This document shows positions 40,301 to 49,109 of a stretch of DNA of 53,257 nt, in pieces (the first letter of the stretch is position 1; each line of letters opens with the position of its first letter). Position numbers and translations under genes: made by a program. Source of the stretch: an uncultured Eubacteriales bacterium (GTDB lineage Bacteria; Bacillota; Clostridia; Oscillospirales; Oscillospiraceae); assembly GCA_900544405.1 (NCBI GenBank), contig UQVA01000012.1, forward strand, positions 1 through 53,257, in the 5' to 3' direction. The notes beneath the pieces are model-generated. The model was not told the origin of the DNA. It saw nothing but the letters and a program-made list of their open reading frames with translations, and made no database searches.

Positions 40301-41617
40301 GGTCTTTGCTGCGGCCAGCGCTTCTTCCAACTGCTGGCGCTGGAAAGCACCGATCTCGTCGCCGAATTCATCCAGCAGCGTCTGTGCTTCTTCCACGGCC
40401 TCGCGCAGCTTCGCGATATAATCCTCCTCGCCGGAGTCGCTGCGGCTCAGGGTCGCGGCGCACAGGGACATATTGCCGTCGCGATATGCTTTTGCAGTCA
40501 TTTTTCCGTAAACCTCGATCGAAGTGTAGGGCGCAACGGTGACGGTGTAGGTAAGCAGCTTCGAGGTCTTGCCTGCGTTCAGCTCGGCATTGCTGTAGAC
40601 CGGCTTGCTCGTGTCGCCGTTTGCGTAGATATAGATTTCGCAGCTGGAATTCCACACGCCGGAAACGAAGGTCAGCGTCTGCACATCCGCGCTGGCCGGA
40701 ACGCTCAGCTTCCAGCCTGCTTCCTCGGGAATGGTGCCGACGGTGCTCTCGTCGCCCTGCTTATAGTTCAGCACGCCGCCGGTGCGCAGGTTGCTGGCAG
40801 CCTTGGTGGGCATACCGTCCGTCCAACTGTAGGTCGCGGCAGAGTCGGACATAGTGGTGTCCATGGTCATTGCGCCGACCAGATCAAAGGACAGAATATT
40901 GACCGGAGTCGGCTCGACAATATCAGCGGGGTCGCCGACGATCACGCGCAGAGAGGCCGCAGTGTTCTTCTCCTGTACCCAGGAGCCGTCCTCCTTGATC
41001 TTGCCGCTGGCAAAGGAGGTAGTCGATTTGCACCAGCGGTATTCCTCCTGCCCGAGCGTCGCCTGCGTCAGAACAACGGCGTAGGTCGTGCCGGCTTCGA
41101 GGGCGATGTCGCTGCCGAAGTTCAGCGCGAGCAGTTCGTTATCGGTGATGTCCGATGCCGGAACGGTCACGGTGGCCAACTCTTCCTTCGTCTCGCCCAT
41201 CTTGTAGAGCTTGGCGACAAGGTCGCTGACCGCGCCCTTCTTGATGACCGCGACCTCGACGCTCGAGAGCTTGCCGCTCACCTCGGGCACGAAGGTCTGG
41301 TATCTGGCACACTGATCCTTGGACTGACCGAAGGTACGGCCATTCTGGTCGGAAAGGTCATAGAATTCGATCTTCTCGGCCTTGGCTGTACTTCCGCCAT
41401 AGATGCCCTTGCGGTCGATCTGCGGACCTGTTTCTTTGCCGGTGAAGTGCATCCAGTCGGCATTGCCCAGCTCCGTCAGGTCCATGGAGCCGGATGCCGC
41501 GGCGATCTCCACAACCGCCTCGTTCGCGGCGTTTACTCTGAGTCCCAGAACAGGAACGGCAGAAACAATCAGCGCGACGGCCAGCAGCAGAGAAAGTACA
41601 TGTTTCATTTGTTTCAT
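37388..41617 (-). CDS. secreted wall-anchored multidomain protein, glycosidase-like
   Basis: 1409 residues. A signal peptide (1-31) is followed by an N-terminal region of beta domains to about 400. A helix-rich stretch leads into a central segment (about 480-1020) rich in W/Y/H motifs such as DRVYDHDVIGMLATL, WTIDNWAALFG and GNWAAHYLFGRWNWDG, which suggests an (alpha/alpha)6-barrel glycosidase. Then come a beta sandwich, an Ig-like Big_2 domain (TWTSS-like SWTSSDETVAIVD), two FIVAR-type helical repeats and an anchor, TPATGD plus a hydrophobic helix and SKKSKKH. It is the last gene of the operon with GH65 phosphorylase and beta-phosphoglucomutase, so it probably releases a glucose disaccharide from a glycan at the cell surface. 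The GH family could not be named. AAAGGAG precedes the ATG. Confidence 0.75.
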   Translation of the reverse strand: MKQMKHVLSLLLAVALIVSAVPVLGLRVNAANEAVVEIAAASGSMDLTELGNADWMHFTGKETGPQIDRKGIYGGSTAKAEKIEFYDLSDQNGRTFGQSKDQCARYQTFVPEVSGKLSSVEVAVIKKGAVSDLVAKLYKMGETKEELATVTVPASDITDNELLALNFGSDIALEAGTTYAVVLTQATLGQEEYRWCKSTTSFASGKIKEDGSWVQEKNTAASLRVIVGDPADIVEPTPVNILSFDLVGAMTMDTTMSDSAATYSWTDGMPTKAASNLRTGGVLNYKQGDESTVGTIPEEAGWKLSVPASADVQTLTFVSGVWNSSCEIYIYANGDTSKPVYSNAELNAGKTSKLLTYTVTVAPYTSIEVYGKMTAKAYRDGNMSLCAATLSRSDSGEEDYIAKLREAVEEAQTLLDEFGDEIGAFQRQQLEEALAAAKTALNNEHLTQSEAYLQYLLLKGAISAAEASDTDKSYANKYASGIVCSFGWEGDKDAPILWVDGTYQLRDNGNKLITFGVDELAPKSAKWYNAEGYLPCFVSEYAKDGLQHKIETFADEVYVNGNRYEIAYSRMTTTNTTDKIQRLPRVSRDLVALNTDAAARTVEPGQTVVREYCVGADRFGGTYAYPENEVLAAQGSWAEHYEHMKNYWNKRLETLVKIESVPEEYADLIDAYKAGYIYTLIISDGYELHVGENGYDRVYDHDVIGMLATLIESGHTEHFADYAQFILQNIQYPDAAWKFSWPFALYLQKTGDYDTVLSFFENQGGKDGIKSNTHKIASERTVYDTNIKDANGKDARIMKITNAIDSKGYWTIDNWAALFGLTTYSYLCDELAAHASNDTDKAYYKAEYDWAQAEYADLLLSVEAVLKNTMEKYDFDYIPISMVTPNEQSKRKDPRDGNWAAHYLFGRWNWDGYLFGADQSSWLLGMTDKTYDYIIDQKSSVLPSPYTMGGYPGYSSAYNAGYYSAALSGEKWRDGGIKAYQWMINNAQSSPFGWWEGIHDPSTTSPWEQQSCTGTGSSQHMWGQSTATKILIDSFLAEKADGTIIAGRGLPAEWNADGQEIKISDWLCNGGKRIGFTMKSTAEYIDFTLTGDELANDVSLELIALKGNIKSASGCEFDAEAGTVLIPAGTRRVRVYLGQAVPVTGVELDKTELELTVNDTAKLTATVTPANADNAKVSWTSSDETVAIVDKNGNVTAVGAGTATVTVTTEDGGFTATCTVTVKAKAVPVDKSALEALYKELKDTANDGYTDETWNAFQKALTEAKQTLDNEDAKQGEVDAAAKALRNAAAALAKPEVKPADKTALAELVKKAEALKPADYTKKSFRAVETTLKTAKALLADETLTEVDQQKIDTAADALQKAMEGLVKADTKTPATGDSFDPVFWTGMMLLALGAAACVTLASKKSKKH

Positions 41618-41664
41618 TTCTTATTCTCCTTTCAAATTGGTTGGATCTTATGCCGGGAAGTACA

Positions 41665-42312
41665 CTACGCTTCGCTGCTGACCACCTCCAAAAGCTCAGA
41701 TAATTCGCTTATCCGATATTGTGCAAGTGGGGACTTCACGGCGTCGCCGATCGCCGCACCGTGAAATCCGCCGCGATAAGCCGCTTCTATCCCGGCCTGT
41801 GCATCCTCAACGACGATGCATTCCGCCGGTTGCAGGCCGAGCATCTGCGCAGCCTTGAGGAAAACCTCCGGGTCGGGCTTGGAACGGGTGATGTTGTTCC
41901 CATCGGAAATGGCATCAAAAGCGTTTTCCAGCCCGATGCGCGAGAGGATCAGCCGTGCGTTCTTACTGGACGAGCCGATGGCAAGCAGCACTCCGCGCCC
42001 GCGCAGGGCGTCCAGCGTTTCCCGCGCTTCCGGGGCGACGTCGGCCGGGGTCATGTTTTGCAGGAGCAGGCGGTAGAGCTCGTTCTTGTCGGCCGCCATT
42101 TTTTCCTTTTCCTGCTGCGTATAGCGGTGCGCGGCGCGCTCGAGAATGATCTCCAGCGATGCCATCCGGCTCACGCCGCGCAGGCGGTTGTTGATCTCCC
42201 GGTCGAAGTAAATTTTCTCCCGATCGGCAAGCGTCTTCCACGCGCGGTAATGGTATTCGTCTGTGGAGCAGATCACGCCGTCCAGATCAAAAATAATGCC
42301 GCGATACTTCAT
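41665..42312 (-). CDS. pgmB: beta-phosphoglucomutase
   Basis: A 215-residue HAD-superfamily mutase converting beta-glucose-1-phosphate to glucose-6-phosphate. Motif I FDLDGVICSTDEYHYRAW (nucleophile D9, acid/base D11), the cap-domain RLRGVSRMASLEII that is specific to beta-PGM, GSSSKN (motif II), SKPDPEVFL and VVEDAQAGIEAA are all present. It overlaps the GH65 gene by four bases, the classical phosphorylase-mutase pair in which GH65 yields beta-glucose-1-phosphate. The assignment is firm. Confidence 0.95.
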   Translation of the reverse strand: MKYRGIIFDLDGVICSTDEYHYRAWKTLADREKIYFDREINNRLRGVSRMASLEIILERAAHRYTQQEKEKMAADKNELYRLLLQNMTPADVAPEARETLDALRGRGVLLAIGSSSKNARLILSRIGLENAFDAISDGNNITRSKPDPEVFLKAAQMLGLQPAECIVVEDAQAGIEAAYRGGFHGAAIGDAVKSPLAQYRISELSELLEVVSSEA

Positions 42313-44645
42313 GCTTCCTTCCCTCCAAGACCGAACACATAGACGCGCTCCGGGAAAAGCGACACGTCCTTCCCGCAGACCTGGATTCCGAGCTCCTCGC
42401 CGCCGTTGGAAATGCGCATTTCCGTCTGCGTTACGGTGATCTCGAGCAGCCGGCCCTGCCAGCTGAGGTCAAAGTGCAGCTCCCGCCACTGCGGGGGCAG
42501 ATGCGGACTGATCGTGAGCCTGCCGCCCTCCTGCCGCACGCCGCCGAAGCCCATGACCACGGCCTGCCAGATACCGCCCATATTGGCCGCGTGGATGCCG
42601 TTGTCGCAGGAGTCGGAGATGTCGCCGAGGTCGGTTTCCGCCGCGCCGCGGAACATCCGGTAGGCCTCCTCGCCCATGCCGAGATCGCTTGCCAGAATGC
42701 TGTGAATCGCGCGGCTGAGCGAGGAATCGTGCAGCGTGCGTGGCTCGTAGTAGAGGTAATTCTTTCTGCGGATCTCGTCGGAATACTGCCTGCCTGCAAG
42801 ATAGAGAAGCTGAACGACGTCGGCCTGCTTTGCCGCCTGATAGAGGTTCAGGTCGTCGAAGCTATAATCTCTCAGAATTTCGGCCACGCGGCCGGTTTCC
42901 TTGTAGGGCCGCAGGTCGAGGAACTTCTTCTGATAATAGCCGTCGAACTGCTCGATCAGGCCGGTTTCCGGGTCTGGCGTGGGCAGATAGAGCTTTTCCA
43001 GCCGCTCGGCAAAGAGCGTGCGCAGGGCGTCCATGGAGCCGAGCCGTCGTTCGAGCCGCGTTTTCAGCGCGCCCGTGACCTGCTCGGCGGCCTGCATCCC
43101 ATAGCGCAGGTTCCACGCGGCAAGATGATTCGTGTAGGCGTTGTTGTCCACATCCACCTGATATTCGTCCGGGCCGATGACGTGCGTCAACTCGTACCGG
43201 CCATCGTGGGCTTCCAGCCGGTCCGCCCAGTATAGTGCGGTCTCCAGAAGCATCTCGTAGCCGCAGCGCTCCATAAAGCGCCGGTCGCCGGTGGCCTCAT
43301 AATAGCGCTGCACGGTATAGGCCACGTCCGCCGTAACGTGCAATTCTATTTTGCCGGTTTCGCAGGGCACCTGCTTGCCCGTGATCAGGTCGACACCCAG
43401 CGTATCGGGCGTCACGTCGCCGTCCTCGACCCAGCCCGCTTCCCACGGGAAGCGGGCACCCCGGCAGCCTTCGCGCTGCGCGCTGCGGCGCGCACCGTCG
43501 AGATTGCGGTAGCGGTACTCCAGCAAGCGCCGGGCAAGTTCCGGATTGGTGTAAAGATAGCAGGGCAGGACAAATATTTCGGTATCCCAGAAGGAATGTC
43601 CCTTGTAGCCTTCGCCGGTCAGACCCTTGGCCGCGATGCCGATGCGGCTGTCGGATGGATTGGCCATGATGCGTAGATGATAGATCGCAAAGCGAATGGC
43701 TTTTTGATCAAAATCGTTTTCGGAACGGACAGAAATATCATGCTGTTTCCAAAATTCCGCCCAGTTTGCCGCGCTGCGGCGGAAGTGTGTGTCGTAATTC
43801 TCCGAGGCCAGACGGCGAAAGTCGGCAAGCGCATCGGGAAGCACGCGGCGGTTTGCCTCGTCAAGCGGAAGATGGGCGTATTCCTCGTCGCGCGCTGTGT
43901 GGATGGACGAGAGCTTTTCCAGCCGCAGCGTGTGCCCGGCGGGCACGGTCAGCGTGTAGCGCACACCAAGATAGCGCCGCCCGCCCGCGATCTTGGGCGA
44001 AACGGCACACGCCTCGCCGTCGAGGAAGATGCGGTGCGCCGCGTGCGTGACGGTGTGGATGCCGGATTGCAGCGTCTGCGCGGGATATTGCAGCACGCCG
44101 CCGTCGAGCACGCGGGAGTTGCCCTCGACCAGATGCTGCGTGCCGCTGTTGGTTACGCGGCCGTCTATGCCGCTGCACAGCGTCAGCTCGACCGCGCGGT
44201 CGGGCGTGATCTCCACGGCCGAGGCCATCAGATGCGGATTTTCCACCGAAACCATTCTCCACCAGCACAGCGTCAGCTCCGCGCCGTCCGGCGCGCGCCA
44301 GCGCGCTTTGCGGTGCAGCTCGGCGGTGTAGAGGTCGAGGCTACGCTCATGCTCGAGGGTCGTGCCCGTGAGCAGCGAAAAGCGCTCGCCGTTGACGAAA
44401 AGGTCGAGCCTTGTCACATCGGGCAGGTTCGGCAGCTCGCTGACCTCACTGGTATGGTAGCGGTCAAAGGTGCCGCAGACGAAAAGGTTGCGCGTTTGCC
44501 CGACATAGGCCTCATCCAGCGCGGCGCGCTGGCCGAGGTAGCCGTTGCCGAGGGTCAGGACGGTTTCATATTTTGCCAGATGCTCCGGCGAAAAGCCCGG
44601 CTCCGCGATCGTCCAGCAGGCGCAGCCGGCGGTATTCTGTTCCAT
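42309..44645 (-). CDS. GH65 disaccharide phosphorylase
   Basis: A 778-residue glycoside hydrolase family 65 enzyme, an (alpha/alpha)6 inverting phosphorylase acting in the cytoplasm on alpha-glucosides such as maltose, trehalose, kojibiose or nigerose. The N-terminal domain starts with LTLGNGYLGQRA. The catalytic segment HVIGPDEYQVDVDNNAYTN carries the general acid E494. The substrate loop KGLTGEGYKGHSFWDTEIF is complete. The length is normal. With the adjacent beta-phosphoglucomutase and an ABC importer it forms a complete uptake-and-phosphorolysis route. Which disaccharide is used cannot be told from sequence. Confidence 0.93.
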   Translation of the reverse strand: MEQNTAGCACWTIAEPGFSPEHLAKYETVLTLGNGYLGQRAALDEAYVGQTRNLFVCGTFDRYHTSEVSELPNLPDVTRLDLFVNGERFSLLTGTTLEHERSLDLYTAELHRKARWRAPDGAELTLCWWRMVSVENPHLMASAVEITPDRAVELTLCSGIDGRVTNSGTQHLVEGNSRVLDGGVLQYPAQTLQSGIHTVTHAAHRIFLDGEACAVSPKIAGGRRYLGVRYTLTVPAGHTLRLEKLSSIHTARDEEYAHLPLDEANRRVLPDALADFRRLASENYDTHFRRSAANWAEFWKQHDISVRSENDFDQKAIRFAIYHLRIMANPSDSRIGIAAKGLTGEGYKGHSFWDTEIFVLPCYLYTNPELARRLLEYRYRNLDGARRSAQREGCRGARFPWEAGWVEDGDVTPDTLGVDLITGKQVPCETGKIELHVTADVAYTVQRYYEATGDRRFMERCGYEMLLETALYWADRLEAHDGRYELTHVIGPDEYQVDVDNNAYTNHLAAWNLRYGMQAAEQVTGALKTRLERRLGSMDALRTLFAERLEKLYLPTPDPETGLIEQFDGYYQKKFLDLRPYKETGRVAEILRDYSFDDLNLYQAAKQADVVQLLYLAGRQYSDEIRRKNYLYYEPRTLHDSSLSRAIHSILASDLGMGEEAYRMFRGAAETDLGDISDSCDNGIHAANMGGIWQAVVMGFGGVRQEGGRLTISPHLPPQWRELHFDLSWQGRLLEITVTQTEMRISNGGEELGIQVCGKDVSLFPERVYVFGLGGKEA

Positions 44646-44655
44646 AAGCGTATCC

Positions 44656-45504
44656 TCAGCCCTTCAGACCGGTCGAGGCCAGACTCTGCTGCACCTGCTT
44701 CTGCATGAACAGGTACAGAATAATGCCCGGCACGATGACCAGCGTCAGCGCGGCAAACATCTTGGTATAGTCATAGGAGAAGGATTGGTTGAAAAATTGC
44801 AGCGCGACCGGCATGGTGCGGGCGCTATCCGTGTGGGTGAGCATGGAGGCGTAGAAATATTCGTTCCAGTTGTTCAGGAACATCAGGATGCCCGCCGTGG
44901 CCATGCCGCTCCTGGCAAGCGGCAGATTGATCTTCCAGAAGGTGCGGAAGAAGCCCGCGCCGTCCAGACGCGCCGACTCGTCCAGCTCCTTCGGCACGGA
45001 CAGGAAGGCCGCGCGCAGGATGAAGAGCGACATCGCCATTCCGCTGGAAACATAGACCATGGAAAGACCGCTGAGCGTGTTGATCAGCCCCATACGAACG
45101 ATCAGCGAGAAGATCGGCTGGGCCTTTGCCGTTGCCGGCACGAGCAGCGTAATCGTAAAGAGCGTGAACAGCAGGTTTCTGCCCGGAAAACGGAACTTCG
45201 ACAGGGCGTAGCCCGCCATGGAATAGATCAGCAGCGACACAAAGGTCGATCCGAGCGAAACCAGCAGAGAATGGAAGAAATAGGAAAGGAAATTGTATTT
45301 TTCAAAGATGTAGGAATAGGCATCCAGCGCGGTACGCAGGTTCGACGGCAGTGTGAACGCGCCGCTGAGAATCTCCGAATTGGTCTTGAACGAGGAGAAC
45401 AGAACCCACAGGACCGGGAACACGGAGATCACAACGGTAAACACCAGAATGAAATACATGAAAATGCGGACAAGGAGCCATTTTATATCTTTTTTCGATT
45501 TCAA
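44656..45504 (-). CDS. carbohydrate ABC transporter permease, MalG type
   Basis: A 282-residue membrane permease with six hydrophobic helices. The coupling EAA loop reads ELDESARLDGAGFFRTFWKI, followed by NLPLARSG. The frame starts with a TTG at 45504, placed seven bases after GGAGG inside the gap to the previous permease; no better ATG is near. It pairs with the MalF-type permease 14 bases upstream. The energising ATPase is not in this operon, so a shared MsmK-type ATPase encoded elsewhere is likely. Confidence 0.92.
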   Translation of the reverse strand: MKSKKDIKWLLVRIFMYFILVFTVVISVFPVLWVLFSSFKTNSEILSGAFTLPSNLRTALDAYSYIFEKYNFLSYFFHSLLVSLGSTFVSLLIYSMAGYALSKFRFPGRNLLFTLFTITLLVPATAKAQPIFSLIVRMGLINTLSGLSMVYVSSGMAMSLFILRAAFLSVPKELDESARLDGAGFFRTFWKINLPLARSGMATAGILMFLNNWNEYFYASMLTHTDSARTMPVALQFFNQSFSYDYTKMFAALTLVIVPGIILYLFMQKQVQQSLASTGLKG

Positions 45505-45518
45505 GCGGCAGCCTCCTC

Positions 45519-46418
45519 TCAGTAGTCGGCCTTGCCCATGCGGCAGACCTTGTTGACGACCAGCAAAATCAGGACTCCAAAGAGGAACATCACCACGCCG
45601 ATGGCGTTGGCGAAGCCGTAGTTATAATCCAAAATTGCGCGCATCATCAAAACGGACAGGCTCATCGTGTCGCTGCCCGGACCGCCGGAGGTGGTCAGAG
45701 CGATCGCCTCGTACATGGCGATACGCGAGGTGATGGAGCAGATGATCGCCGTGCCGATGGAGTTGTGGCACAGGGGAAGATAGATATGGCGGATGATATG
45801 CCAGCTCGACGCGCCGTCGAGCTTGGCCGCCTCCGTCAGGGAAGAAGGGATCGCCATCAGGTCATTGTAGACGACCAGCGAAACAACGACCGCATAGAAA
45901 AGCCAGATAAACGTCACCGCCCAGAAGGCATAGGGCGATACGGAAAACCACTGCACGTTGAATTCCGGGAATATCTTGCGGATAATCACATTCAGGGTGC
46001 CGACCTCGTTGTTCAGCAGAAAACGGAAGATCAGCGCAAAGGCCGCAGGCGAGATCACGTTCGGGATCATGTACACCGCGCGGCTCAGCTTCCAGCCCTT
46101 GGGCTTGAAAAACCAGATAAATGCCACGACGACGCCATAGCCTACATGGATCACGAAGGCGAGGAGCGTCCAATAGAGAAGATTCTTTAAGGACATACTG
46201 GCCGCGCTGTTGGTAAACAGGCGGACGTAATTTTTCAGGCCGATGAAGCTCGGCGGGTTAAAGCCGTCCCATTTTGTAAAGGAAGTGCGGATGAGCACGA
46301 AAATGGGTTCCGCGTAGAAAAGAGCAAAAACGACAAGCGAAGGGAGTAAAAATAAATAAATCCACTTGAGGTCCTTCCGCTCCAGGCGGTCATAGCGCAG
46401 CGATCTTTTCTTTTTCAC
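45519..46418 (-). CDS. sugar ABC transporter permease, MalF type
   Basis: A 299-residue membrane permease of the MalF/UgpA class with six hydrophobic helices. The EAA loop reads SLTEAAKLDGASSWHIIRHI, followed by YLPLCHNS. An N-terminal basic stretch precedes helix 1. The GTG start at 46418 follows AAAGGAG. It forms the heterodimeric channel with the next gene; substrate delivery is by the lipoprotein encoded upstream. Confidence 0.92.
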   Translation of the reverse strand: MKKKRSLRYDRLERKDLKWIYLFLLPSLVVFALFYAEPIFVLIRTSFTKWDGFNPPSFIGLKNYVRLFTNSAASMSLKNLLYWTLLAFVIHVGYGVVVAFIWFFKPKGWKLSRAVYMIPNVISPAAFALIFRFLLNNEVGTLNVIIRKIFPEFNVQWFSVSPYAFWAVTFIWLFYAVVVSLVVYNDLMAIPSSLTEAAKLDGASSWHIIRHIYLPLCHNSIGTAIICSITSRIAMYEAIALTTSGGPGSDTMSLSVLMMRAILDYNYGFANAIGVVMFLFGVLILLVVNKVCRMGKADY

Positions 46419-46453
46419 CGTCAGTTCTCCTTTCGCTGTTGCAGAATCATGGG

Positions 46454-46506
46454 GTCTGGGAATCCATCCAGACTTTTTCTCTCCTCCCTGCCGAAGCAGG
46501 GAGGAG
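46454..46506 (-). other. two stem-loops between binding protein and permease genes
   Basis: CTCCTCCCTGC/GCAGGGAGGAG (46481-46506) and GTCTGG/CCAGAC (46454-46473). Neither has a U tract on the minus strand, so they probably protect the 3' end of the binding-protein mRNA rather than terminate it. Confidence 0.55.
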
Positions 46507-46537
46507 ACGCTAGGAGCTTACTTTTGAAGGAAGCAGA

Positions 46538-47908
46538 TTACTTGGTTTCCTCTGCCTTGACGCTCAGGTCGTTGCAGAACTCTTCAGCAGTCATCGTGCC
46601 GTTGACCAGTTGAATAAGGTCGGCCGCAAACACCTGATTGCCCACGGACGCGGGCATGATGGTGGCCACGTTCGGGACGATGGTGGTGTCAGCGTTGATC
46701 GCGGCGGACTGCTCTGCGAGCAGGACGTTGGCGCTCAGCTGAGTCTTGAACTCCTCGGTGTAGTTCATCTTCGGGCACTGGCCGCCTTCGATCAGCATGA
46801 AGGCTTCCAGCTCTTCCTGGCTGTACAGGAATTCGATGAATGCAAGCGCGCAGTTTAGCTCTTCCTCGTTCTTGTAGTTGTTGGTCACGATCCAGCGGCC
46901 ATAGGCGGCGGTGTTGGCAAGGGCGATGTTGCCGGGGTAGGCAGCGCCATGGACCTTCGCACCGTCGAAGTTGTTGCTCCAGCCGGAGGCCTTGTCAGTG
47001 CCGAACTCGGAATTCATCCACGGGCCGTTGCAGATAACGGCGGCGTTGTTGCTCAGGAAAGCGTTGGCAGCGTCGGCATAGGCAGCGCCGAGGGAGTTGG
47101 AAGCGGCGTTGGTTGCCCAGATGCTCTGGAGCTTCTTGACTGCATTGATGATGCAGGGCTGGTTGTAGTCGTAGAGGAACTTGCCGTCGTATTCGGCCAG
47201 CAGCTCTGCGCCGCCTTCTTCATTGGCGATGAGGGCGGAGAGGAAGAGCATGGAGGTCCATGCGTTGTCAACGGTCTGGAAAGCGAACTTTTTCTCGCCC
47301 AGCTCGTTCAGGAACTCGTCCATGGTCATGGAGCCGATGTCCTTGGAGGGCTTGAACTGGTCTTCATTGTAGAACAGGCCGACGGTCGGGACATAGACGG
47401 CGGGGACGCCGACGATGTCGCCGTTTTCCAACGTGCTGAAGCTCACGGAGGAATCGAGGCACAGGTCCTTGATCTCGGAATGGCTGTTCAGGAAGTCATT
47501 CATCGGATAGTACAGCTTCTGGGGAACCAGAACGGTGTTGACGAAGTCGGCTGCGCCACCGGGAGCGCCACAGATGAGCAGCGGGAGCTTGCCGGCCTGT
47601 GCCTGCATGGACATCTGCTGGAAGTAGTCATCCTCGGAAACCTGCTCGAGGACGATCTTGTAAGTACCTGCATACTTCTCGTTGAAGCGTGCGACGGCCG
47701 GCTCGAAATACACGGCTCCGACGTTTTCGCCGACCATGTAGGACGGGATGGTTAGGACAGTTTCTTCCGTAGGCTGCTTGGAATCATCGGAAGCAGTACT
47801 GCCAGACGGCTTGCTGGGGTCTTCGCTCGCATCGGGGGTCTTGCCTGTGCAAGCACCCAGCGACAGGATCACAGCAAGTGCAAGGATGAGTGCAAGGATC
47901 TTTTTCAT
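46538..47908 (-). CDS. carbohydrate ABC transporter substrate-binding lipoprotein
   Basis: About 456 residues. The lipoprotein signal (MKKILALILALAVILSLGAC) has a clear lipobox LGAC, followed by a Ser/Asp/Lys linker and a family 1 solute-binding fold (ARFNEKYAGTYKIVLEQV, GVPAVYVPTVGLFYNED, AVICNGPWMNSEFG, AAYGRWIVTNN). It is the extracellular receptor for the MalF/MalG-type importer. The start at 47908 follows GGAGG (47917-47921); an in-frame 11-codon extension overlaps that site. It is the first structural gene downstream of a LacI-type operator, so it is probably induced by the sugar it binds. Confidence 0.93.
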   Translation of the reverse strand: MKKILALILALAVILSLGACTGKTPDASEDPSKPSGSTASDDSKQPTEETVLTIPSYMVGENVGAVYFEPAVARFNEKYAGTYKIVLEQVSEDDYFQQMSMQAQAGKLPLLICGAPGGAADFVNTVLVPQKLYYPMNDFLNSHSEIKDLCLDSSVSFSTLENGDIVGVPAVYVPTVGLFYNEDQFKPSKDIGSMTMDEFLNELGEKKFAFQTVDNAWTSMLFLSALIANEEGGAELLAEYDGKFLYDYNQPCIINAVKKLQSIWATNAASNSLGAAYADAANAFLSNNAAVICNGPWMNSEFGTDKASGWSNNFDGAKVHGAAYPGNIALANTAAYGRWIVTNNYKNEEELNCALAFIEFLYSQEELEAFMLIEGGQCPKMNYTEEFKTQLSANVLLAEQSAAINADTTIVPNVATIMPASVGNQVFAADLIQLVNGTMTAEEFCNDLSVKAEETK

Positions 47909-47967
47909 TTTGTTTTCCTCCTGGTTTTTTAATATATGCAAAAAGAATGGACATCTTTTAGCACCAA

Positions 47968-47999
47968 TTATATGTTATATTCAAGCCAAAAACGTTTTC
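47968..47999 (-). promoter_or_regulatory. promoter -10 and LacI-type operator of the sugar operon
   Basis: The palindrome AAAACGTTTT (47990-47999) lies 17 bases before a perfect TATAAT read on the minus strand (47968-47973) and covers the -35 position, whose consensus match is weak. The same palindrome is in front of the adjacent LacI gene. Confidence 0.65.
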
Positions 48000-48050
48000 G
48001 ATTCTCTGCCAGAGAATAGGACGAAACCGATGAGGTACTTCGTCCTACGT

Positions 48051-49091
48051 TCAAAAACGCTGTTGATTTTTCTCTCTTACCTCTCCGAGGCTTCCGCCGA
48101 GACTCAGGCGGTACGGAATGGTCCGGCAGCGCGGCAGACTGCGCCTGTCCACGATGGCGTGCAGCAGCTCGGCGGCGGCAAAGCCCTTGCCTTCCATGTT
48201 TTGGTCGATCGTCGCAATGGCCGGCTCATTCAGGTCTGCAACGTGCAGACCGTCGAAGCCCGTCAGCGAAAAATCCTCGCCGACGCGGTAGCCGCATCGG
48301 TTGATCGCCTTGGCTGCGCCCAGTGCGATCAGATCGCTCGCGCAGAGGAAAGCCGTCGCGCCGGTCTTCCCATGGGTTGCCAGATATTCCAGCACCAGCG
48401 CTTCGGCGCACTCGGCGCGGAAGTCAGTGTAGAGATTTGCTTCCGGTGTCAGGCCGTGCTCAGCGAGCGCCGCCATCACGCCCTCGAGGCGTTCCGTGCA
48501 GACCATGGCTTCCTCGCGTCCATTCAAGTACACGATGCGCCGATGTCCTAGCGCCAGCACCTGCTGCGTCATTTCGTAGCACGCCTTGGCATTGTCCGTG
48601 CCGACATAGCCGATGTTTTCGCCCTCGACGCGCACGTCTACGGTCACGCAGGGCGTCTTGGAGCTTTGCAGGCATTTATAATAGACGTCTGTCGTTTTGA
48701 TACCGAAGCACATGGCGCCGGCCAAACTGTGCTCACTGCAAAACTGCTCGTAGGTTTTTTCCTCCTGCTGCTCGGATGAGAGAATGTAGGTGGCAAACTC
48801 GATGTTATTTTCCTCGGCGTAGCAGCATGCGCCGCGCAGCATCTTAATGACCAGCTCGTCGGTCAGGCCGTGGTCGGCCATGAAGCCTGAGAGGATGATC
48901 GCCATAGTTTGACGGTTCTTGGCTGAAAGCGTCTTGGCGTGCAGATTGGGTACATACCCCATCTGCTTGGCGACGGCCAGAATGGTCTGCTTGGTTTCTT
49001 CTTTGATGTCGTGGTAATCGTTAAACGCGCGGGAGACGGTTCCGACAGAGACGCCTGCGGCCGTCGCTACGTCCCGAATCGATACCGGCAT
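48051..49091 (-). CDS. LacI family regulator of the disaccharide operon
   Basis: A 346-residue repressor. The N-terminus SIRDVATAAGVSVGTVSRAF is the LacI helix-turn-helix and GYVPNLHAKTLS the hinge. The effector domain has GYVGTDNAKACYEMTQQVL, ALGHRRIVYLNG, FLCASDLIALGAAKA and LTGFDGL. The start at 49091 follows AAGGGAG; a 17-codon extension runs across the operator. It lies immediately upstream of, and in the same direction as, the binding protein. The shared palindrome AAAACGTTTT before both genes indicates autoregulation and control of the transport/phosphorylase operon. Confidence 0.92.
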   Translation of the reverse strand: MPVSIRDVATAAGVSVGTVSRAFNDYHDIKEETKQTILAVAKQMGYVPNLHAKTLSAKNRQTMAIILSGFMADHGLTDELVIKMLRGACCYAEENNIEFATYILSSEQQEEKTYEQFCSEHSLAGAMCFGIKTTDVYYKCLQSSKTPCVTVDVRVEGENIGYVGTDNAKACYEMTQQVLALGHRRIVYLNGREEAMVCTERLEGVMAALAEHGLTPEANLYTDFRAECAEALVLEYLATHGKTGATAFLCASDLIALGAAKAINRCGYRVGEDFSLTGFDGLHVADLNEPAIATIDQNMEGKGFAAAELLHAIVDRRSLPRCRTIPYRLSLGGSLGEVREKNQQRF

Positions 49092-49109
49092 ACTGCTCTC
49101 TCCCTTCCG

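Noticed and set aside
37349..41764. 1471-codon plus-strand open frame antisense to the wall-anchored enzyme
   Set aside because: Shadow of a real gene that has a signal peptide, domains and a wall anchor; the antisense translation is low-complexity.
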